From the NCBI GenBank assembly GCA_022385805.1, contig MU277679.1, positions 186,001 to 250,000 on the forward strand: a stretch of 64,000 nt of DNA, in the 5' to 3' direction. Below, one piece after another: positions 57,168 to 64,000 of the stretch. Source of the stretch: Pilatotrama ljubarskyi (lineage: Eukaryota; Basidiomycota; Agaricomycetes; Polyporales; Polyporaceae). A program made the position numbers and the translations under genes. A model generated the notes under the pieces. That model did no database searches and was not told the DNA's origin. It saw nothing but the letters and a program-made list of their open reading frames with translations. Numbering within the stretch: position 1 is the first letter of the stretch; each line of letters starts with the position of its first letter.

Positions 57168-58895
57168 TCAATCCCCGCTCCGCGCGTCCCACGGACTTTG
57201 CCCTTGCAGAGATAACGGGTCGCGCTGCGTCCCCGTACGCCAACTGGAGGCGGCGTCGGTGACGGAGCGAGGCGACGTACTGTCGCTGCGTGTTCCTACG
57301 TGCGACGCCCAGGGCACCGGCTCCCACCTCATGTACGGCGAATTCGGGGAGTACGGGCGGGTCGGTGAGGAGGTGCCCGCCGTCGTTTCCGTGCCAGAGT
57401 ACATGGGGTCGTCCCCCGAGTGCGGGTGTTCTGGGTCGCCGGTGGTGGGTCCGGCTCTCGTGTGGCGCTTGCGCTCGGACTCGCGGACGTTGACGCGGAC
57501 GCCGTACAACGCGAGACGCTATATCGTGAGGGTCAGGTGACGCGAGCATGGAGAGGCGGAGAGGAAGACATACCTTGGAGAGTTCGGTCGAGGCGTTTAA
57601 CCCGGGGAAATCCTTCGTGGAGTACACCCTAAACGGTCCGCCGAAGCACTCGGCGAGGATGGGCGCGCCGGCGTCGGGCGACGTGGTGCTGCTGTGAGAG
57701 AACACGTTGAGGGTGCGGTACCGTAGTACGAACGTCCCCTCCATCTTCACCGCCAGGTCCTGTATAGTATACCCGGTGTCTGTGAGTTTGTCTGGACTTA
57801 CGGGTCTGCAAATGGAAGACGGGGGATACGTACGGAGAAGGCAAACATGGCGACTTTCTCGCCCCTATGCTCCAGCATGGAGCAGTTCATGAACGTAGAC
57901 CCAGAGAGCATGACAGTGCACTTGGTATTCTCCCTGATAGGATAGGACCCGTACCATGCGACGATGTCGCTGTGGTGTGCATCAACGTGGTGTGCGGTTG
58001 CAGACCCGTCGGGCGGGGGCGGCTGCACCGGTCCTTGAGCCTGGAACTGTGGCAGCTCCGTGGAATGACCGGGAACGGCTGCAACAGGACCTGCATGTGG
58101 GGGTGCCGCGGAAGGCAACCAATTGAATTGGGTGTATGGCATAGGCGCATATGTCTGCATGGGCGGCATCTGTACCGGGGGCAACATGGATACACCCTGC
58201 CCTTCCTGGGAGAGACCAGCCATCCCGACATCGGGCATGGAGGGTATGCCCCACAGCTGGCTAACGGAAGGGACAGGCAAATTTGATCCGGCCGACGGCG
58301 GCTGGACAGGCGGTGCAGCGGAAGAGAACGCGCCGTGTAAGCCAGGCTTGAGCTTTGGCACCGGCTCGTCGTAGCTAGGGATGGGAAAGAGGTCTACATG
58401 ACATATCGCACCCAGAACCTGATGTATATGAGCACGGAGACACGCGCAAGAGGTCATCGGACGGTGGAAGATTGCTTACGATTTGCTCAGGGTCAACCTG
58501 CTGCTCGGCGAGCCGGCCGAGATCTTGGTGGAGGACGTCGTAGAAGCGGCACATGACGACGGGGGGTGGGTCAAGCGGCCGCTTGTCCTTGCGTGCATAT
58601 CTTGAAAGAACAAGGCACGATGCATTCAGGTTGGAATGCGTGGAGATGAGAGCGGTCGGGGTGGGGGATGGCTCGCAGTAATATGCCTACTTGCGACCGA
58701 GATCTGCTTTCTGAATTTCTTCGAGCTCGGCTCGCACCGTTCGTCCAGCGAAGATGCCGCCAGAGAAACTCACCGGCTGGCCAATGTCAGAGGGCACGAT
58801 TTGAGGACGCTGGATCGTGGGAAGTTGATGGTGAGCTACCACTCCCGGGAGGATGGCGAGTGAGAAGGGCCGCTTACCGGGTACGTGCCCGCCAT
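57168..58895 (-). CDS. Velvet-domain regulator V1
   Basis: Exons 58895-58878, 58809-58691, 58600-58480, 58418-57834, 57759-57574 and 57518-57168 give 459 residues. The velvet domain appears in two parts. The N-terminal part has FAGRTVRAELEEIQKADLGR, ARKDKRPLDPPPVV and GAICHVDLFPIPS. A Pro/Gln/Met-rich insertion of about 110 residues follows, then SDIVAWYGSYPIRENTKC, DLAVKMEGTFVLRYRTLNVF, FGGPFRVYSTKDFPGLNAST and LALYGVRVNVRE. A domain split by a low-complexity insertion recalls VelB. Velvet proteins dimerise, bind DNA and link development with secondary metabolism, acting in the nucleus. The C-terminal tail is Ser/Pro rich. All six exons have counterparts in V2, in the same phases. Confidence 0.9.
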
Positions 58896-60058
58896 GGAGG
58901 GAATAGTCGTCAGACTCGGAAGAGAGTGATGGTGCAGGATTGGCGTGGTGTTTACAGAAGTCGCTGCACTTGTGGTGGATTGGGGGCAGACTGATGGTAG
59001 TTGCTGCAGACGACGGGTGTCTCGAGCACCTCGAAGGGTGTTTATACTGACTAAGATCTGGAGTACCGACTCTGGGGAGAGCCTGTCGAAGTCGCAACAG
59101 AGTACGGCCGCCTCGCGTTCGTGCGGCAGTGCCGGACTATCCACCAACTAACTGCTTTCTTCCAGTATCCCTTACATTAGCGCCAGCGCTGCGCACCTTC
59201 TCCCAGATCCCGTCCCGATCGGGGTCTCATAATGTGTGCTGAAGCTAGGGAGTGCATCACAGTGAGCTCAGGTATCCCGCGGACAGCTAACAAGAAGCCA
59301 ATACGAACATCTCGACGAGCAGCCTCAAGCCACGGCGACATGACGCGCAGACCGACGAAACCCGCCCCGGCCGAACAAGAGCGTCGGGTGCTGCGTAGGA
59401 ATAAAGTTCGTTCACATCCAGACTCCGCCGCCGTCGGCCCATGCTTCCTGCGCTGCGTCCTTGACTCTCCGCTCCCACTCCGCCTCCCGGCAAGCTCCCG
59501 AGTTCCTCAGCCGCGCTGTCGGTCCTCCTCCACTCCGCGCCCTGTGACGCTCCGCTCCTGCTCCCGGACCCCGTCTTCTGCGAGTGAGTCTCTCGCACGC
59601 CAGCGGTGCTCGTGCCGCAACGAGCTTGCGTCCGAGGTGCGACCACACGACGAGGCTGTGCGACTCGGATGCAGCCACCTGCGCCCTGCCGCACCAGCAG
59701 TACGCCTGATCTTATCAGGTAGTACAGCCTGTATGCAGCCTCTCGTTCGCTGCTGCCCGTGCACCGCATGAGTCTACTTACCGTGTACAGTGCTGGGTTG
59801 TCGATCTGGATCTCCTCCGCCTCCGGTCGACGTCATCGAGCTGCATGACCGTGCGTTCGGTATACCTGCCGGATTTGGTATGCAGCAACGTTGCGATGAG
59901 GTCACTCGACTCGTGCGTGCTTCCGTCGCTGCTAACTTAGCTTCAGAAAGCTTCGCAAGACCCAATACGAGAAAGTCCAAGCGATAACAAGAACCAGTAT
60001 CGCTATATTGGGGAGGCGCCTAATTATGGTGGGATGGCTCCAGCCCACGCGCCAAATG
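58896..60058. other. Intergenic between V1 and the MITE-like element
   Basis: Upstream region of V1. Overlapping frames at 59232-59771 (both strands, over 150 codons each) are Arg/Ser rich and unconvincing. Confidence 0.4.
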
Positions 60059-60423
60059 TATGAAGGCATTTACTGGGCAAAAGTCATGCACGTCGCGAAC
60101 ATGCTGACGGCAGCAGACGCACCATGCACGGAAAATTGGCACTTACAAAGGTCATACGCCAACGCCATGCTTCACGCCGTGCAGCACCGTGAAGTATGGC
60201 CATGACGAAACAAAGCTCCAGACGTATCGATGTTCGGGGATGAGCTCTGCATCGTGCGTCATGGTCACTGCGGCCCAGCCGCAATTCGGGGCTCGTACTA
60301 ATCGATCGTGACACGTCGTGACCAAGCGTGCTGCACGCTCTGTTACTGCCTGTCATGGTTCGTCACCATGCCGCACGCGCGATGGCGGGCGGCTGCGATT
60401 TTTGCCCAGTAAATGCCTTCATA
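60059..60423. mobile_element. MITE-like non-autonomous DNA transposon
   Basis: A 365-bp element bounded by perfect 24-bp terminal inverted repeats (60059-60082 and 60400-60423) beginning TATGAAGGCATT and ending AATGCCTTCATA. It is flanked by direct repeats CAAATG at 60053-60058 and 60424-60429, consistent with a 6-bp target-site duplication. No transposase ORF inside. Superfamily cannot be assigned safely from these ends. It sits upstream of V1 and downstream of V2, between the two velvet genes. Confidence 0.85.
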
Positions 60424-61225
60424 CAAATGCATGAACACGGTCAGATGTAAGTACGTGAGGTATTAGTCTGCCCCTTCGCACGTCTGAATCCCACCAGACG
60501 TCTTCCTCGACCTCCGCACGCAGCTCAGCGCTCGTGCATCATGGGTGGCTAAGGCGGTGCACCGTTAACAGCTGTTTCTCACTGTCGTCGCGCACCGGGG
60601 GTTCGTGACATCATGCAATGTAAGGCGCACTTCAAGCGGACAGATAGAATTCGGTGGTAACCCTGGACGCGAGTGCCAACCTTGACCTCACCGCGAAGGA
60701 GGGACTACGGCCCTCAGCCGAACGCCCGAACGCATCAGATACTGCGCGATAGGGTTCGAGTGCAACGTGGAGCTACTCAAAGAAAACGTATTCGCCCTAA
60801 TGCTACACACGAACCGCCCAAAGAAATGGTGATACACGATGGCCACTCCCATCGCCCACCGCAATGCCAACAAAAAGTTGGAGGGAGTGCAAGGTCCGTG
60901 GAGTGGGGGACAGATGTGACGAGGACCGGACGAGCTGGTGACGTGAACATGAACGTGCAGTATATACATCTTGCGAATAGGAAGAGACGACACACATATG
61001 GATGAGCATGACGATGGCACGGCGACGGCGACGGCGGCAGAAAGCATTGCGACGTAGGAGGGAGGGGGGAGGGGAACGAAGAGCGATGGAGGGCAGGACA
61101 TGTCATGACGGCGGTGACGGCCGCATAACGATCGTTTGATGATGAAGTAGGCGAGCCGGCTGGCCAGCGCAGAGCGTCGAGGGTAGAGAGAGAAACCATA
61201 CCTCGTGCCACTGCGCATTCAACTA
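60424..61225. other. Intergenic, 3' of V2
   Basis: No gene recognised; frames at 60670-61220 overlap on both strands without motifs. Confidence 0.5.
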
Positions 61226-62886
61226 TCACTCCGGTCGTCCCGTATGATTACGCTCGTCCGGGGAAGGCTCGTGCTTGCCCCTCCATCGTGAGCTGCTGCC
61301 TGGGCCCGTTCCCGCGCTCGAGCGAGACGACGTGTTCGGCCTCACGTATGGCGATGTAGGCGAGTAGGACGGCGCCGGAGTCGAACGGCCCGTCATCTTG
61401 CCCGAGTGCATGGGGTCATCTTCTGATTGTGGAGTTTCCTGGGGATCGGCTTCTCCAGCGGCGACCTGGTCCTTCTTGCGTCGCTTGCGCTCGGTTTCGC
61501 GCAGATTGACGCGCACGCCGTACAACGCGAGATGCTGCATCATGGAGGTTAGTTCGAACAAGCTTGGAGGGACGGAGACCGACACATACCCTGGTGAGCT
61601 CTGTCGACGCTCGCAATCCGGGGAAATCCTTCGTAGAATAGATCTTGAACGGTCCGCCGAAGCATTCAGCCAGAACGGGCATGTATGGCGGCGAGCTGCT
61701 CTCCGAGAGAACATTGAGGGTGCGGTACCGCAACACAAACGTTCCTTCTATCTTCACTGCCAGATCCTGCGAGCGGGACTGATGATCAACCGGGCCTACT
61801 GGGCGCGTGGGAGAAGGTAACACGCACCGAAAAGACGAACATCGCGGTCTTCCTGCCCTTGTAATGCAGGACAGAACATTGCATGAACGTACCCCCTGAC
61901 AGCATGTGGGTGCACTTGGTGTCCTCCCGGATGGGATACGCCCCGTACCATGCGACGATGTCGCCATCCTGCGGACCGTGATATCGCGCCGCGGAGGCGG
62001 CTGCGGCATGCTGGTGCACCAGTGCTAGATCCTGGAAACCCGGCAGTATGGGGGGCTGGCTGGGAATGAGAGGGATTGGACCTGCGGGAAGAGGTGCTTC
62101 AAAAGATGGTAACGCATACCGACTGTATGCGCCTGACATGGGCGCCTGCGCCTGCATGGGCAGCAACGTTACCGCACTCTGCCAAGGGTGCGACACGGGG
62201 GCCATGGCGGGATTGTGTAGCGACGATACCTCCGGTAAGTGGCTGGCTACAGGAAATGGCAGGGGCTGCCCCGCTGATCCTGCCTGTATGGGCGGTAAGT
62301 GGAACGATGAATCTCCAGAGAAGCCGCTGTGCGGCGTAGGCTTTGGGTCGGGTTCGTAGTCGTTCGGCACAGGAAAGAGGTCTACATGGCAGATTGCACC
62401 CACAGCCTGATATGCGTGAGAAGGGAGATGCGGGAGAGGACATCGGGCGGCGAAGAGATTGCTCACAACTTGCTCGGGGTCGATCTCTTGTTCGGCGATC
62501 CGGCCAGAGCCTGTATCCAGGACCTCGTAATAGCGACAGACGACGACGGGGGGCGGGTCGAGGGGCCTTTTGTCTTTGCGCGCGTATCTATAAAGCAAAG
62601 AGAGACAGAAGACATTCAGGTTGGATGCGCAAAATGCAAGAGAGCGGGAGGATCGCTCGGTGTATGCGTACTTGCGGCCAAGATCTGCTTTCTGGATTTC
62701 TTCGAGCTCTACACGGACCGTTCTTCCTGCGCAGAGGCCGCTCGAGAAAGTCACCGGCCGGCCGATGTCGGAGGGCACGATGCGTGGACACTGCGGTGGG
62801 AAAGGACGGGGATGAGCAAGGCCATTTGGGCGACGGTGAGAGGGCGAGAAAAAAGAAGGGTCGCTTACAACGTATGCGCCCGCCAT
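61226..62886 (-). CDS. Velvet-domain regulator V2
   Basis: Exons 62886-62869, 62790-62672, 62587-62467, 62406-61828, 61766-61590 and 61534-61226 give 440 residues. The first three exons have exactly the lengths of those of V1 (18, 119 and 121 nt). The velvet domain has LCAGRTVRVELEEIQKADLG, ARKDKRPLDPPPVV and GAICHVDLFPVP. A Pro-rich insertion of about 110 residues follows, then GDIVAWYGAYPIREDTKC, DLAVKIEGTFVLRYRTLNVL, FGGPFKIYSTKDFPGLRAST and LALYGVRVNLRE. The C-terminal tail is Lys/Ser/Pro rich and differs from V1. Expected nuclear regulator of development and metabolism, able in principle to dimerise with V1 or other velvet proteins. Confidence 0.9.
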
Positions 62887-63389
62887 GGAGTGCGTGAGGG
62901 AGAGGCGGGTCCCGGGGATCTGGCGCAGAACCTGCAGGGGTGCTTGCTACTGCCCGGGTGCTGGGCTGGGACGCCGACGATCTGGATCGGCCTGCAGCGC
63001 AGAGTGGGCCGAGTTGCGCTTATATACTACTCGGACACGGAGAGCAGAGCTGGGGAGCATGATGGACATTGGCTGTCTGCGCTGCGCCCTCAGGCCTCTG
63101 CACAATCGACCTACGTCGTTTCTTAGTCACGCCCACTTGGATTACCTCGCGTGTGCGTTACACTTATATTAACGCTCAATGCCTTCTTCCAGATCATCCG
63201 CCGATGTGCCTCGTGCGCTCTCTCCTCGAAGCCAGGGTCCGAATTCGCACCCTGTCGAAAAGCAGCCATCCGTGTGAGGATCTGGCATCCATGAGCGAAC
63301 ATATCCGGACGGTGGCGAGTTGAATTCATGCTTATAGGCATCTTGCAAAGAAACGCAGCCCGCAAGGATCGACCACTCGGGAAGTTCAG
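62887..63389. other. Intergenic upstream of V2
   Basis: Promoter region of V2; no gene seen. Confidence 0.55.
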
Positions 63390-64000
63390 TCACCGCTGCA
63401 GGCCCCGCGAGATCTCAAGCAGGATCTCCTCCATCCGCCGCTGTCTCGCCTCGATGCCTTCCAATCTCCGCCCCCACTCCGCCATCTCGGCAATCTCCCC
63501 GCCGTCCTCCCGTTCATCCTCCGCCTCGCTCGCCGTCTCCCGGGGCTGCCCAATCGCCGCTGCTTCCCCAGACTCTCGGCTTCCCCTCCCCTCCGCCACC
63601 TCGCCTCTCTCGTCCGGACTTTCCGAGAGAGGTGCCTGCGCTGCGATGAGCCCCAGGTGCGAGCGCATGACGGGGCTGTTCGTCGTCGGGAACCTCCTCA
63701 GCCCCGTCGTACTAGCACTAGCGTGGGCGTTGTCCCCGCTACCACTCGGTCCCGCACTGTCCCCGCCGCCGTTGTGATGGCTAGCGGCCGCACCAACGCC
63801 GTGACCCGCGAGAGAGTACGTCCGCGCGCGCCGCGGCGGGTTGACTGCGTGCATCGAAGACAGCCGCCGCCGCATCGCTGGCCCGTAGCTAATCGCAGCC
63901 GCACCCGATCCTCCGCCTCCTCCCGATGTCGCCGCGTCGGACTGCGTCTGCTCGTCTGCGCCATCCTCGTCCACGATGAGCGGCTGGAAGATCTGCGCGA
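63390..64000 (-). CDS. C-terminal part of an unidentified acidic protein, cut by window edge
   Basis: An open frame runs from the right edge (AQIFQPLIVDEDGADEQTQS at the edge) to a stop at 63390-63392, about 203 residues visible. It is rich in Gly, Ala, Ser and Glu, with a basic Ser segment (MRRRLSSMHAVNPPRRARTY) and a C-terminal helix likely to form a coiled coil (WGRRLEGIEARQRRMEEIL). Third codon positions are strongly GC, supporting real coding. The 5' part lies outside the window, so no family can be named. Confidence 0.65.
   Translation of the reverse strand, partial: AQIFQPLIVDEDGADEQTQSDAATSGGGGGSGAAAISYGPAMRRRLSSMHAVNPPRRARTYSLAGHGVGAAASHHNGGGDSAGPSGSGDNAHASASTTGLRRFPTTNSPVMRSHLGLIAAQAPLSESPDERGEVAEGRGSRESGEAAAIGQPRETASEAEDEREDGGEIAEMAEWGRRLEGIEARQRRMEEILLEISRGLQR

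Noticed and set aside
57290..57632. Plus-strand frames across the velvet gene V1
   Set aside because: Antisense shadows of exons with clear velvet motifs.
59232..59771. Overlapping 160- to 179-codon frames on both strands
   Set aside because: Arg/Ser/Cys-rich composition typical of GC-rich non-coding sequence; no motifs.

Overview
The window looks like nuclear DNA of a filamentous basidiomycete, most likely a wood- or litter-decay Agaricomycete. The grounds are genes broken by many short GT-AG introns (about 37-120 bp, often with CTGAC or CTAAC branch sites), intron-bearing nuclear tRNAs, velvet and GATA regulators, a HET-domain remnant, a multi-exon P450 and an abundance of small secreted cysteine-rich proteins. 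Exon models below were built by hand from splice sites and reading phase and have not been checked against RNA or databases.

Layout. 0-15.5 kb: a GATA-type zinc-finger regulator leaves the left edge. It is followed by about 9 kb with no convincing gene (one imperfect tandem duplication near 4.3-4.7 kb), a TRIP4/ASC-1-type zinc-finger gene, and a long membrane-anchored coiled-coil gene. 15.5-28.8 kb: seven paralogous genes (A1-A7) for small secreted proteins with ten cysteines, signal peptides and mostly a Kex2-like site, with related core promoters; A1 and A3 share a stretch of identical coding DNA. 30.8-44.3 kb: a housekeeping block with a short uncharacterised protein, a phosducin-like protein, three intron-containing tRNAs (Pro, His, Asp), a secreted protein with an internal exon duplication, a decayed HET-domain fragment, two uncharacterised basidiomycete-type proteins and mitochondrial dihydroorotate dehydrogenase. 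45.3-55.3 kb: five intronless paralogues (B1-B5) of a second small secreted cysteine-rich family, with a P450 between B3 and B4. 57.2-62.9 kb: two tandem velvet-domain genes with matching exon structure, separated by a MITE-like element with 24-bp terminal inverted repeats and a 6-bp target duplication. At the right edge lies the C-terminus of an unidentified acidic protein.

The outstanding feature is the concentration of twelve small secreted cysteine-rich genes from two unrelated families in about 40 kb. Shared promoter and leader sequence in family A, Kex2-type sites and evidence of exon-scale sequence exchange suggest an actively evolving secretome island. What the proteins do cannot be read from the sequence.
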